From assembly GCA_028281765.1 (NCBI GenBank), contig JANQJF010000087.1:1-64000 (forward strand): DNA of 64,000 bases. Reading direction: 5' to 3'. The notes beneath the pieces were generated by a model, which was not told where the DNA came from, searched no databases, and saw nothing but the letters and a program-made list of their open reading frames with translations. Numbering within the stretch: the first letter of the stretch is position 1; every line of letters starts with the position of its first letter. The translations under genes were made by a program, and so were the position numbers. Source of the DNA: Planctomycetota bacterium. GTDB taxonomy: Bacteria > Planctomycetota > UBA1135 > UBA2386. Of this stretch, positions 27,992 through 36,669 are shown one piece after another.

Positions 27992-28476
27992 GGTTCGCGC
28001 ACCTCCAGGACGAGGGGGCGGTCCCCGATCTCCGTGCCGGCAATCGGTTCGAGGCGAAGCCGCGCGCAGCCGCGAATCGACGCGCCGTCGATGCCGAGTT
28101 CGCGCAGCAGTCGCGACTCTTCACCGAGCGCGTAGCGCATCACCGCGTCGTACATCGGAGCGGTGCGCGGATCCGTCGCGAGGAAAGGGCCGTAGGCGAT
28201 AATCGCGCCGTAGACGTTCCTGCGGTTGTACGGACCGCGCAGATCACGAGCGATCTCCGGCGTGAACGCGAGGGAGCACGGGTCTCCGTCGCGGTCCTCC
28301 CAGTCGAGAAAGAACCGCGTCGAGTAAGTCTCGAGTCCGTCCCTCGAACAGAACACGCGAGGTGCCGGGGATGCGGCGGTCGCCATCGCGAGACCGCGAA
28401 GCCGGTCGAATCCCGCGATGTCCGCGACCATCTGCAGGAGTCCGAGAATCAACAAGAACCAGGCGGCGCGGGTCAT
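27988..28476 (-). CDS. Unknown protein with N-terminal membrane segment
   Basis: The product has 162 residues. MTRAAWFLLILGLLQMVADI is a likely signal anchor; the remainder looks extracytoplasmic, with CSRDG and GDPCSL cysteines. I do not recognise a family. ATG 28476 overlaps the upstream fatty-acid-hydroxylase stop by 4 bases, and its own stop overlaps the HTTM-DCC start by 4 bases, so the three genes form one coupled operon. The position between two membrane enzymes suggests an accessory role in the same pathway. Confidence 0.75.
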   Translation of the reverse strand: MTRAAWFLLILGLLQMVADIAGFDRLRGLAMATAASPAPRVFCSRDGLETYSTRFFLDWEDRDGDPCSLAFTPEIARDLRGPYNRRNVYGAIIAYGPFLATDPRTAPMYDAVMRYALGEESRLLRELGIDGASIRGCARLRLEPIAGTEIGDRPLVLEVREP

Positions 28477-29213
28477 CGTGATGCTCCCGAACTCGCGCGC
28501 GCGACGTCGCGCGTGAGCAGCATCGCGCCGAGCCGCAGCTCCTGTTCCGGTTCGAAGCCGCACTTTGCCGTGAACTGCCTCGGGTTGTGGAACGTGCCGA
28601 ATAGGATGTCCCAGAGCGGCAGGTCCCCGAAGTTGTTCGTGTGTACGCCGCGCTTGTGGTGCACGCAGTGACTCTCCGGGCGCTGGAACAAGAATCCGAC
28701 CCAGTACGGCGTGCGCACGTTCCAGTGGTAGAACAGCTCTGCGAGCCCGCTCAACAGCACCGCGCCCATCGCGGCTTCCGCACTCAGTCCGACTCCTTGG
28801 TAGAGGATCAGGCTCGAGATCAGTCCGTTGGCGAACACCTCGACCGGATGCTTGTAGAACGCGGTGATGATCTCGATCCGGCTCGCGCTGTGGTGGACCT
28901 GGTGGAACACACGCCAGAGCAGGTGCGAAGAGTGCCGCCACCGATGCCACCAGTAGTAGACGAACGTGATGGCCAGGTATCCGACGATGGAACCGCCGAG
29001 AACGCCGAGGCCGTCCGCGTCCCACAGGCGGTGCCGCAGGAGCCATCCGTCCCACACGTTGCCGGCGACCCAGACGGCCAGCACCTGCATTCCGTTCAAG
29101 AAGATGGCGCGTGTCCACCAGCCGCGCACCTTGGCGAAGTCTCGCCCCGGCGTGCGCAGCTCGCAGGCGATCATGGCCACGGCGACGGCCAAGACGATCC
29201 AGACTACTGACAT
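28473..29213 (-). CDS. Fatty acid hydroxylase / sterol desaturase family membrane enzyme
   Basis: The product has 246 residues. The three histidine clusters that hold the di-iron centre are intact: H90-x-x-x-H94, H104-x-x-HH108 and H182-x-x-HH186, with a HTNNFGD tail. Hydrophobic stretches around them form about four membrane helices. These enzymes insert oxygen into or desaturate a lipid, using an electron donor. ATG 29213 starts MSVVWIVLAV; the upstream frame looks non-coding. It is the first gene of the three-gene operon with the unknown protein and the HTTM-DCC fusion, where the DCC domain could supply redox chemistry (inference). Confidence 0.9.
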   Translation of the reverse strand: MSVVWIVLAVAVAMIACELRTPGRDFAKVRGWWTRAIFLNGMQVLAVWVAGNVWDGWLLRHRLWDADGLGVLGGSIVGYLAITFVYYWWHRWRHSSHLLWRVFHQVHHSASRIEIITAFYKHPVEVFANGLISSLILYQGVGLSAEAAMGAVLLSGLAELFYHWNVRTPYWVGFLFQRPESHCVHHKRGVHTNNFGDLPLWDILFGTFHNPRQFTAKCGFEPEQELRLGAMLLTRDVARASSGASR

Positions 29214-29632
29214 GTGATGTGTTCCCGCGTTGAGTGCTGGGCACATCGTCGACGTTCACGGCGATCGGGTGCCGTGAATCAGAATGTCTGGGTGGATAAG
29301 CAAGGCTTATCGAGTGGGCATGCCGATCTCGGCCGCCGATCGAGAGGGGGTATCCGTTCGCCGGCATCGCGACGCCCGAGAGCACGCCGCCGCGACCAGC
29401 TCTCCGGCCTGGACCGGAGACGTTTCGGTGCACGGATGCGGCCGCGAGGGTCCTGGGTGCCCATGAGCGTGCGCGCATGAGGCCTTCCGGCAATCCGATT
29501 GCCTTCCCCCGAAAGTGCTGGCCGGTAAGAGTTTGGATTCCGAGCCAACCAGGTGCAACCAAAGAGCGTTGTCGTCCTACCTACGTAGGAAGTCGAACGT
29601 GGAGCGCAGCGGTCGCTCGCGAGGACAGGAAG
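29214..29632. other. Intergenic stretch with two small inverted repeats
   Basis: No convincing gene. Two short perfect repeats occur: GATAAGC-AAG-GCTTATC (29295-29311) and TCCTAC-CTAC-GTAGGA (29575-29590). Either could be an operator or short hairpin. The region is the promoter space of the leftward hydroxylase operon and of the small rightward ORF at 29633. Confidence 0.4.
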
Positions 29633-29934
29633 ATGCGACGATTCAACAGCGAGTTCATGCGCGAGTTTGCGGCCTGGTTGGTGCAGGTCGCGGTGTTCGT
29701 CGTCGCGGTCGTCTGACGATCGCCCGGTCGAGAGCCTCGAAACCGATTCGGGCAGGGGCTCGACGACGGCGTCGTCGCTGCCGGCGGCAGTTTCGTAACG
29801 TCGACGCCCGAGGATCCGTGGCCCGGTGGGCACAGGAGCAGGGGCGAACCGACGAGGCGACCGCGATGTGGGCGCGCGGATCGCGGGAGCATCCCGACAA
29901 CGAACGGCTCGCCAAGAAGGTGGCCGCGAAGTAG
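29633..29934 (+). pseudogene. Small membrane/TPR-like gene broken by two apparent frameshifts
   Basis: ATG 29633 has a good ribosome site (GAGGA, spacing 7) and encodes 27 residues with a membrane-like end (FAAWLVQVAVFVVAVV) before TGA. Coding-like text continues in the next frame (DDRPVESLETDSG) and then in a third (QEQGRTDEATAMWARGSREH, then PDNERLAKKVAAK, stop 29934). The last part resembles a TPR helix pair. Both steps are +1, which fits two single-base insertions. Alternatively the 27-residue peptide alone is the product. Confidence 0.35.
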
Positions 29935-29938
29935 CCCG

Positions 29939-31555
29939 TCAGTAGCCGACTTCGACGCGCATTCGATCCGAGACCGACAGAGACGGGACGATCGGGCAGT
30001 CCGGCTGTGTGTTGAAGAGCGAGATCCACTGCATGTCCACGACGACCCCGTCGAGTGAGGGGTCGCACTGCAGTGGGATCGGAAGCGTCCCGGCTCCTCC
30101 GTTGAGCGTGAGCGGGATCTGCGCGAAGCCGCTGAGGATGTCGCATGCCCCACAGGGGAAAGGCGTCTGCGGCGAGCCGACGCTGAGCGTGGCCACGCTG
30201 CCGCCGACTCCTTGGACCTGCACGCCGAAGTCCCGGTTGCCGAAGGCCGAGGGACCCGTCGCGCTGATGTTGCCACCGGGGCCGCATCCGGGTCCGACGA
30301 TCTGGATGGGGCCGCCCTGGCTCGCCTCGAACCAGCGCGCGACGACGCTCGCCGTGGTCGCTTCCGGCAGGTACGTCATGCACGCGCGGTCGGTGGATCC
30401 GCCGGCGGAGTAGTCGGAGTGACAGTCGATCGCGCGCGCGTTGCTGAACTGCCAGAGCACCGAGAAATCGGTCGCGATCGAGAACTCGTCACTGCACGGG
30501 GATGCGTCGAACTTGTCCAGGGTTCTGCCGAACAGATCGATGTCCGGTTGGCCCGACGGAGAGCGGGCGCCGGTGACCAAGATCTTCGTGCCGAGCCAGG
30601 CGATCGAACCGAGCGATTCGTGCTGGCCGGGCTCGGCGATGGCAGGCGTGACCGGTGTGCTCGCGCTCCAGGTCCCTCCGGACTGCGTGAACAGCCGAAC
30701 GTAGAGATCGCTCGGCGCGGTGCCGGCTACCTCTTCTCGTGCGAAAAGAATCGCGAACGTGCTGCCGTCGCCGTCGACGTCGACCGCGAGTTCGTTGCGG
30801 CTCGGATTGCTCGCGACGAACATGTTCGAGCTCGTTCCGGTAAGGTCTGCGTCGAGGAAGCGCACGAGCACGTTGCGCGAGCCGCCGGTGGCGATGCGGT
30901 CGAACACGAGTGCGCGCTCCCCGGACGGGCTCGAGCCCATCGAGATGCGCGGTCGAGTCGCGGACGGGTTCGACCCCAGAGAGACACGCGGACCGACAGT
31001 TGGGGTGTTTCCGACGACGGAGACCTTGGCGCCGGCGATGCCGGCGGACTCGTCCCAGACGACCACCGAATCGGTTCCGCCCGGGCCGCCGCCGGCGTGG
31101 CTCACGTCCGGTGCGCTCACGACGACCGCGGGGTCGACGAAGACCGGCACGGTCGAGCTGACCGCACCCGTGGCGGCATCGACCGACGCGCACGAGACGG
31201 TGTTGGTGCTGGCTCCGGATTCCGACCAGGCGACCAAGAACGTGCTCATGCCGACGCGGCCGACAGCCGGGGCCGAGATGCTGCCTAGGGAAGGACCGGC
31301 AGCGACCGTGATCTCGGCACCGATCGCGTTGCCGCTGGCGTCGGTCCGCCGCGCGCGGACCTCACTGCCCGAGAACGGCGTGCCGATGTCGATCCAAACG
31401 ATCAGGTAGGTTTCCGACGTCGGGTCGAACGCGCACGTCGGATGCCGCTCCAGCCCCGTGTTCGCGCTCGTCGACTCGGGCCCGAGTAGGGGATGTTGTC
31501 CTGCGAGCGAGAGGGAGAGCAGCGTCGTCGCAAGCGCGCATCTGGTCGAGAGCAT
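29939..31555 (-). CDS. Secreted repeat protein of unknown function
   Basis: The product has 538 residues, with ATG 31555 starting a signal peptide ending SLAG. Several ~60-residue units contain a Tyr/Phe-Leu-Val-x-Trp pattern (YLIVWIDIGT, TFLVAWSESG, SVVVWDES). These suggest a propeller. The final ~120 residues begin with GPGCGPGG and contain paired Cys (FPCGACD), like the C-terminal modules of other secreted proteins here. The open frame extends far upstream only as an antisense artefact. It is divergent from the helix-hairpin-helix gene. Confidence 0.75.
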   Translation of the reverse strand: MLSTRCALATTLLSLSLAGQHPLLGPESTSANTGLERHPTCAFDPTSETYLIVWIDIGTPFSGSEVRARRTDASGNAIGAEITVAAGPSLGSISAPAVGRVGMSTFLVAWSESGASTNTVSCASVDAATGAVSSTVPVFVDPAVVVSAPDVSHAGGGPGGTDSVVVWDESAGIAGAKVSVVGNTPTVGPRVSLGSNPSATRPRISMGSSPSGERALVFDRIATGGSRNVLVRFLDADLTGTSSNMFVASNPSRNELAVDVDGDGSTFAILFAREEVAGTAPSDLYVRLFTQSGGTWSASTPVTPAIAEPGQHESLGSIAWLGTKILVTGARSPSGQPDIDLFGRTLDKFDASPCSDEFSIATDFSVLWQFSNARAIDCHSDYSAGGSTDRACMTYLPEATTASVVARWFEASQGGPIQIVGPGCGPGGNISATGPSAFGNRDFGVQVQGVGGSVATLSVGSPQTPFPCGACDILSGFAQIPLTLNGGAGTLPIPLQCDPSLDGVVVDMQWISLFNTQPDCPIVPSLSVSDRMRVEVGY

Positions 31556-31703
31556 GGGGGCGGTCCTCCGAGTGAGTCCCTGGTCGCCAACCGCAGTATC
31601 GCACGCTCCGGATGCGGACGGCGAACCGCTCGGGGTTTTGGAGGCTCCGGATCGGGGTTTCCCCCGAGAGACCGAGCGATCTCCGCCACCTACCTTCCTC
31701 GCC

Positions 31704-32297
31704 ATGCGACACATCCTTTCCATCCTCATCGCTGTCTGCCTGTTCGCGAATGCCGGCGTCGCGCAGACGAAACCGCTCGACATCAACAAGGCGTCCGCGA
31801 AAGAGATCGCGGCGACGCTCGAGGGCATCGGTCCGAAGAAGGCCGAAGCGATCGTGGCGTACCGCAAGAAGCACGGCGCTCTGAAGTCGACAGATGACCT
31901 TCTGAAGGTTCCCGGTCTCGGTCCCGCGACCGTCAAGAAGAACCTGAAGGCGCTGGGCCTGAAGCGGGGCAAGGCGTCTCTCGACGTCAAAGCCGTGAAC
32001 GCCGGCGCGAAGCGCAAGGCGACGGCCGCGAAGAAGAGCGCCGTCGACGCGAGCAAGAAGGCGAGCAGTGCCGGCGTCAAGGCGACGAAGCGGACGAAGG
32101 CCGTGCCGTCGAAGAAGCCCGTGTCCTCAAAGAAGACCGTGCGCGGCAAGGCGACCGACTCCGCGAAGAAGGCCAAGAAGGGCTCCGTGCGCATCCAGGG
32201 CAAGCTCCCCTCGAAGGGCCGCGCCAAGGGCAAGTCGAGCAAGCCGGCTCGCAAGTCCGGGAAGTCGAAGACTTCGAAGCCCGTCAAGAAGAACTGA
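31704..32297 (+). CDS. Secreted ComEA-like helix-hairpin-helix protein with Lys-rich tail
   Basis: The product has 197 residues. A signal peptide ends AGVAQ. Residues 25-90 carry two helix-hairpin-helix units (LDINKASAKEIAATLEGIGP, then DDLLKVPGLGPATVKKNLK), as in the DNA receptor ComEA. From about residue 95 the protein is a Lys/Ala/Ser-rich tail of about 100 residues resembling histone H1. The combination should bind DNA outside the cytoplasmic membrane, so DNA uptake or extracellular DNA binding is inferred. A rho-independent terminator follows at 32362. Confidence 0.8.
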   Translation: MRHILSILIAVCLFANAGVAQTKPLDINKASAKEIAATLEGIGPKKAEAIVAYRKKHGALKSTDDLLKVPGLGPATVKKNLKALGLKRGKASLDVKAVNAGAKRKATAAKKSAVDASKKASSAGVKATKRTKAVPSKKPVSSKKTVRGKATDSAKKAKKGSVRIQGKLPSKGRAKGKSSKPARKSGKSKTSKPVKKN

Positions 32298-32361
32298 TTG
32301 CGGCTCGACTGGCCGAGGGGGGTCGGTCGAGTTGTCCGCGGTCGACCACGGTCGATCGTAT

Positions 32362-32394
32362 GGCGCGAGGCTTGAGAGGGTCTCGCGCCGTTTT
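32362..32394 (+). terminator. Rho-independent terminator after the HhH gene
   Basis: GGCGCGAG pairs with CTCGCGCC (8-bp perfect stem, 12-base loop) and is followed by GTTTT. It lies 64 bases past the stop of the HhH protein. The next gene's start context (TACTGATAGGAT, then GAGGA) follows immediately. Confidence 0.7.
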
Positions 32395-32416
32395 GCGTAC
32401 TGATAGGATCCGAGGA

Positions 32417-34243
32417 ATGCCTCGGCTCGCGCTCCCGTTCTTCGCTCTCCTCTCGCCGGTCGCCGCGCAGCTCGACGTCGCGTCCGTGACACCGGATCGC
32501 AACGTCCTCGCGGCGCCGACCAACCCGAGCATCGAGCTCGACTTCGTGCAGGCGCTCGATCCGCTGACGGTCTCCACGTCGTCGTTCCAGGTGTTCGGTC
32601 GCTGGAGCGGCGTCATGACGGGGTCGATCTCCGTCGAGAACGCGGACCATACGATCGTGTTCTCGCCGGACCGCCCGTTCTTCGCGGGTGAGTACGTGAC
32701 CGTCATGGCGTCGGCTGCTATCCAGTCGAGCGCGGGTTCGCCGTTGCAGGGCGGACACAACTGGGGCTTCTGGACGCGATGCGCGCCGGGCTCGTACACG
32801 TTCACGACGACCGAGACGTTCACGACACGCTTTCCCGGCGAGCCTCGGATCCGTTCGTACGGCGCCTACGCGGGTGACATCGACCGGGACGGAACGCCGG
32901 ACCTGACGATTCCCAACGAGGATTCGGACGACGTGCGCATTCTCTACGGCGACGGCTGCACGAGCTTCGGTCTGCCGCAGGCGCATCATCTTCCGGTCGG
33001 CTCGGTGCCGAGCCCCAACGAGGGCGCCGACTTCAACGGCGACGGCTGGATCGACTTCGTAACGGCCAACATCGCAGGCGACTCCGTTGCGGTGTTCCTC
33101 AACGACGGGGCGGGGAGCTTCCTTCCGGTGACCGTCATGCCGAGCGGCAACAACACGCGCGGCGTTTGCGTGCTCGACGTCGAGGGTGATGGCGACGTCG
33201 ACATCATCAGCGCCAATCACGGCTCGTCGAACCTCGCGATGTTCCTCAACGACGGGACCGGTTCGTTCTCGCCGGCCGTGACGTTCTCGGGCGGCGCGAG
33301 TCGAGAGCGCGGCATCGCCTGTGCCGACGCGAACGACGATGGCTGGCTGGACCTGTGGGTCGCCGACTTCAACGGAGGTCTGTCCCTGATGCTGTCGAAC
33401 GGCGCTGGCGGATTCTCGCAGTCGGCCTACGTCAACCTGCCGAATGGCTGCTGGATGATCACTCTCGGTGACGTGAACGGCGACGGGAATGTCGACGCGG
33501 CGATCGTCAATGCCGGCGCGTCGAACGCGTCGATCGTGTTCGGTGATGGTGCGGGCGGTCTGTCCGCGCCGACGAACTACAGCGTCGGGAGCTTTCCTCT
33601 CGCGGTCGACCTCGGGGATCTCGACGGCGATGGCGACCTCGAGCTCGTGACGTCGAGCTTCTCTGCGTCGGTCTACACCGTGTTCCGCAATAACGGCAGC
33701 GGCGTGTTCCAGTCGCCGTTCACGCGTTCGACTCCTGGTGCCGCGTCGTGCGCGATCATCGTCGACTTCGACCGAGACGGGGACAACGACCTGGTGGGCA
33801 TCGACGAGCTCGACGACCTCGTGCACCTCTACCGGCAGGACGGGCCGTTGCCGTTGCTCGTGCAGACGCCGAACTGCGACGCGACGCTGCGCGTCGACAG
33901 CTTCGCGAACCGTGGTGGCTTCGGTCTCGCGCCGCCTCACCCGGCGCCGCGTGGCCACTCGCTGCACCTCGGCGTGACCGGTTCCCCGAGCGCGACCTAC
34001 GTCACGCTGTTCGGATCCCGCGTCGAGCCCGGGATCTTCACGCCGTTCGGCTTCGTCAACGTCAACGTTGCGACGTCGCTGCCGCCCGGCACGCTGAACG
34101 CGCACGGCGAAGACCTCATCACGCTCGGTCTGCCCGGGACGCTCGGCATCGGTCAGCGATTCAGCTTCCAGTCGGTCGTGCTCACGAGTGCGACTCCGCT
34201 CACGCTGCTGCTCTCCAATCCGGAAGAGATCGAAATCGAGTGA
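32417..34243 (+). CDS. Secreted FG-GAP / VCBS repeat protein
   Basis: The product has 608 residues with a signal peptide ending SPVAAQ and a GAGGA ribosome site 1-5 bases upstream of ATG 32417. Residues 22-110 form a bacterial Ig-like domain (SIELDFVQALDPLTV, HTIVFSPDRPF). Residues 135-470 carry VCBS/FG-GAP repeats with Ca-binding DxDxDG-type loops: DIDRDGTPD, DFNGDGWID, DVEGDGDVD, DANDDGWLD, DVNGDGNVD, DLDGDGDLE. The last ~120 residues are a beta-rich module ending LLLSNPEEIEIE. Likely a surface propeller; ligand unknown. Confidence 0.85.
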   Translation: MPRLALPFFALLSPVAAQLDVASVTPDRNVLAAPTNPSIELDFVQALDPLTVSTSSFQVFGRWSGVMTGSISVENADHTIVFSPDRPFFAGEYVTVMASAAIQSSAGSPLQGGHNWGFWTRCAPGSYTFTTTETFTTRFPGEPRIRSYGAYAGDIDRDGTPDLTIPNEDSDDVRILYGDGCTSFGLPQAHHLPVGSVPSPNEGADFNGDGWIDFVTANIAGDSVAVFLNDGAGSFLPVTVMPSGNNTRGVCVLDVEGDGDVDIISANHGSSNLAMFLNDGTGSFSPAVTFSGGASRERGIACADANDDGWLDLWVADFNGGLSLMLSNGAGGFSQSAYVNLPNGCWMITLGDVNGDGNVDAAIVNAGASNASIVFGDGAGGLSAPTNYSVGSFPLAVDLGDLDGDGDLELVTSSFSASVYTVFRNNGSGVFQSPFTRSTPGAASCAIIVDFDRDGDNDLVGIDELDDLVHLYRQDGPLPLLVQTPNCDATLRVDSFANRGGFGLAPPHPAPRGHSLHLGVTGSPSATYVTLFGSRVEPGIFTPFGFVNVNVATSLPPGTLNAHGEDLITLGLPGTLGIGQRFSFQSVVLTSATPLTLLLSNPEEIEIE

Positions 34244-34327
34244 ACGCGGCGCGCGCTCTCATCTTCGGGAGTCGCGATCTCATCGATAGGAGTCGTCGAG
34301 GCCCGACAGTTCGGTCCCGGGCGACAG

Positions 34328-34349
34328 AGTCCTTCGCTTGCGAAGGACT
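34328..34349 (+). terminator. Hairpin after the VCBS gene
   Basis: AGTCCTTCG pairs with CGAAGGACT (9-bp perfect stem, 4-base CTTG loop), then TCGGCGCTTC. It sits about 85 bases past the VCBS stop and 50 before the next start; terminator or attenuator. Confidence 0.45.
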
Positions 34350-34399
34350 TCGGCGCTTCTCCGCCCGCGAGGCACGCGAGTTGCTCGCTTCTTTGAGCG

Positions 34400-34894
34400 A
34401 TGAGCGGAACGCGAGAAATCTGCTACTACGACTACGTCGATCGTGACTATGAGCGAGTCCGCGACGTGTTGGCGAAGCACGCGCTCGAGGTGTTCCGCGC
34501 GGCGACGAAGGGGGCCGCGGATCGTGCTGGCGCGCTCGCGTCGGCGCTTCGCGTGAACATCGCTGGGGTCGAGCTGGCGACCGACATCGACATTCGCATC
34601 GTCGAAGTCCGGGAACGATCGATCGAGGAGTCTTCGCCGGCGATGACGACGATCGATCTCGAGTGGACCGCGAGCCACTCGCCCCGCCTGTTTCCGCTGA
34701 TGCACGCGTGCCTGACGGCGTACCGTCTGTCGGAGAACGAGACGCAGCTGGAGCTGGCGGGGCACTACGACCCCCCGCTCGGGCCTTTGGGGGGCGCGAT
34801 CGACTCCGTCATGGGGCATCGCCTCGCGGAGGCCAGCGTGCACCGATTCCTGCAGGACGTCGCTGCCTACTTGCGCGACGAGTTGGCGGACTGA
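34400..34894 (+). CDS. Small cytoplasmic protein, possibly SRPBCC-fold
   Basis: The product has 164 residues with no signal peptide. The C-terminal half (ETQLELAGHYDPPLGPLGG, then HRLAEASVHRFLQDVAAYLR) resembles the final strand and long helix of START/SRPBCC-like proteins. I cannot name a family. It stands alone between the VCBS gene and the lipoprotein. Confidence 0.6.
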   Translation: MSGTREICYYDYVDRDYERVRDVLAKHALEVFRAATKGAADRAGALASALRVNIAGVELATDIDIRIVEVRERSIEESSPAMTTIDLEWTASHSPRLFPLMHACLTAYRLSENETQLELAGHYDPPLGPLGGAIDSVMGHRLAEASVHRFLQDVAAYLRDELAD

Positions 34895-35028
34895 CCCGGC
34901 TGGGCCCAGCGCGCGGTTTTTCGGGAAGAAAACTTCGGATCGGTGAAGGGCTGGCCCTCGGCATCTCGGACAGGCCCGTGACCACGGGTCGCCCACCGAC
35001 TCGATTCCAAACGCAGGAGCATTTCCCG

Positions 35029-35853
35029 ATGAACGCCGCCAAGACCGCTTTGATCGCCCTCTCGACCGTTTTCACGCTGACCCTGACCTCCTGTGGTGGC
35101 GGCGGCGGTGGCGGCAACGACGCGGATGCCGCGCCGGCTCCGGAAGCGGCGGCGGGTCCGCAGCTCGGCCAAGGCGGCCGTCTGGACGGTGAGTGGATCG
35201 TCACGAGTCGTAAGGAGGTCGGCGAGCCGCAGGCCGAGGATGGCCTGCGCTTCGAGGTCGTCTACGGCGAGCCCGGCGCGCGCATGGCGTTCGAGGACGG
35301 GCTCCTAGTTTCTCACGGCGGCCAGGAAGCAAACAGCTTCGTCGAGGCCTTCATGTTCGTGAACGCGACGATCACGACTCCGGTCCTCGTCAACGAGGTC
35401 AACGACAAAGACGAGACGTCCTACGCACTCGTGCAGCGCATGGAGAACGAGGTGAACGGCGACTCGACGACCCAAGGCGTCAAGTTCCAGGCCGGCACGA
35501 CGAGCGCGTCGAACGCGATGATGATGCTCGAGACGTACATCGAGGTGACGTTCGCGGGTGAGACCCAGCTGTTCGAGCGCAGCTACGAACTCGAGCTTCA
35601 GAAGGTGGACGCGGAGGATTCCGACGACGCCGAGAACGGTCGCTTCCGCCCCGAAGATGCGGGTGCGATCGATCGCGAGATCGACGGCAGCATCGATGGC
35701 TCGCAGGCTGACCCGAGCGATGCGGAGATCGACAGCGAGCTCGACACCCCGCGCTTCGATCCGGCCGGTGGGTTCGATGCCGACGCTGCGCTCGACATCT
35801 CGCGTGCCGGCTCGCTCGACGCCCTCGCCGAACTCTGGACGACGCGGCCTTAG
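35029..35853 (+). CDS. Lipoprotein with acidic repeat-like C-terminus
   Basis: The product has 274 residues. LTLTSC (Cys22) is a lipobox and is followed by a seven-Gly run, giving an outward lipid anchor with a flexible linker. Residues about 45-200 form a single beta-rich domain (DGEWIVTSRKEVGEPQAEDG). The tail is acidic with repeated I-D-x-E/S units (AIDREIDGSIDGSQADPSDA). ATG 35029 is set by a strong AGGAG (35015-35019) at ideal spacing. Function unknown. Confidence 0.8.
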   Translation: MNAAKTALIALSTVFTLTLTSCGGGGGGGNDADAAPAPEAAAGPQLGQGGRLDGEWIVTSRKEVGEPQAEDGLRFEVVYGEPGARMAFEDGLLVSHGGQEANSFVEAFMFVNATITTPVLVNEVNDKDETSYALVQRMENEVNGDSTTQGVKFQAGTTSASNAMMMLETYIEVTFAGETQLFERSYELELQKVDAEDSDDAENGRFRPEDAGAIDREIDGSIDGSQADPSDAEIDSELDTPRFDPAGGFDADAALDISRAGSLDALAELWTTRP

Positions 35854-35871
35854 TTGGGACCAGGCGTGTGA

Positions 35872-35904
35872 AGAAAGGTCCGTGCCGATGCGCGGGCCCT
35901 TTCT
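35872..35904 (+). terminator. Weak hairpin after the lipoprotein gene
   Basis: AGAAAGG pairs with CCTTTCT across a 19-base loop that contains further GC pairing. It lies 19 bases after the stop at 35853, without a clear T run. Confidence 0.3.
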
Positions 35905-35976
35905 CGCGCGCGGGGACCGCGTCCAACTTTCGTCCAGTGCGCATCTCCTACGCCCCGATGCGCGAAGATCCGCGCA

Positions 35977-36669
35977 ATGCATCGGGTGCTCCTGATCGAA
36001 GACAGCGCGGACCTCGCCCGCAACATCGTCGAGTTCCTCGAGTCGGACTACGAGGTCGATCTGGCGGTCGATGGCGAGACGGGCCTGCGTTCCGCGTTGC
36101 GCGGTGAGTACGGGTTGATCGTGCTCGACCTGACGCTGCCGCGGCTCGACGGCCTCGAGGTGTGCGCACGGGTCCGGTCCGAGCTCGGAATGGATCCACC
36201 GATCCTCATGCTGACGGCCAGGGACACGCTCGACGACAAAATCCGCGGCTTCGACGCAGGCGCAGACGACTACCTCGTCAAGCCGTTCGCGCTGCGCGAG
36301 CTCGAGGCGCGCGTCGCGGCGTTGCTCCGGCGGCATGCCGGATCCGACCCGGAGCCGGATGCGCTCACCGTGGCCGACCTCGATCTCGACGTTGGCACCT
36401 GCGAAGTGCGACGCGGCGGTCACGCGATTCGTCTCAACAAGATCGGATTGCGCATTCTCGAGGTGCTCATGCGTGCGTCGCCGAACGTCGTGCGTCGCGA
36501 GGATCTGGAGGCGCGCGTGTGGGAGGGGCATCGCATCAGTGAGAGCGTGGTCCGCACGCATCTGTGGAGCTTGCGGCGCGCGATCGACGGGGAGGACCCG
36601 GAGTCGAAGCTGATCCACACGGTGCACGGAATCGGCTACCGACTCGCAGCGCAGGCGGACGACCGTTGA
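35977..36669 (+). CDS. OmpR/PhoB-family response regulator
   Basis: The product has 230 residues. The receiver domain (1-115) has LIEDS, the phospho-acceptor Asp51 in LIVLDLTLP, TARD and the conserved Lys in YLVKPF. The C-terminal winged helix (130-225) includes LNKIGLRILEVLMR and ESVVRTHLWSLRRAIDG. It partners the histidine kinase that starts inside its stop codon (TTGA at 36666). The signal and targets are unknown. Confidence 0.95.
   Translation: MHRVLLIEDSADLARNIVEFLESDYEVDLAVDGETGLRSALRGEYGLIVLDLTLPRLDGLEVCARVRSELGMDPPILMLTARDTLDDKIRGFDAGADDYLVKPFALRELEARVAALLRRHAGSDPEPDALTVADLDLDVGTCEVRRGGHAIRLNKIGLRILEVLMRASPNVVRREDLEARVWEGHRISESVVRTHLWSLRRAIDGEDPESKLIHTVHGIGYRLAAQADDR

Noticed and set aside
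32000..34105. N-terminal extension of the secreted gene at 29939-31555 back to 34105
   Set aside because: The upstream part is antisense to the HhH and VCBS genes; the signal peptide at 31555 sets the real start.
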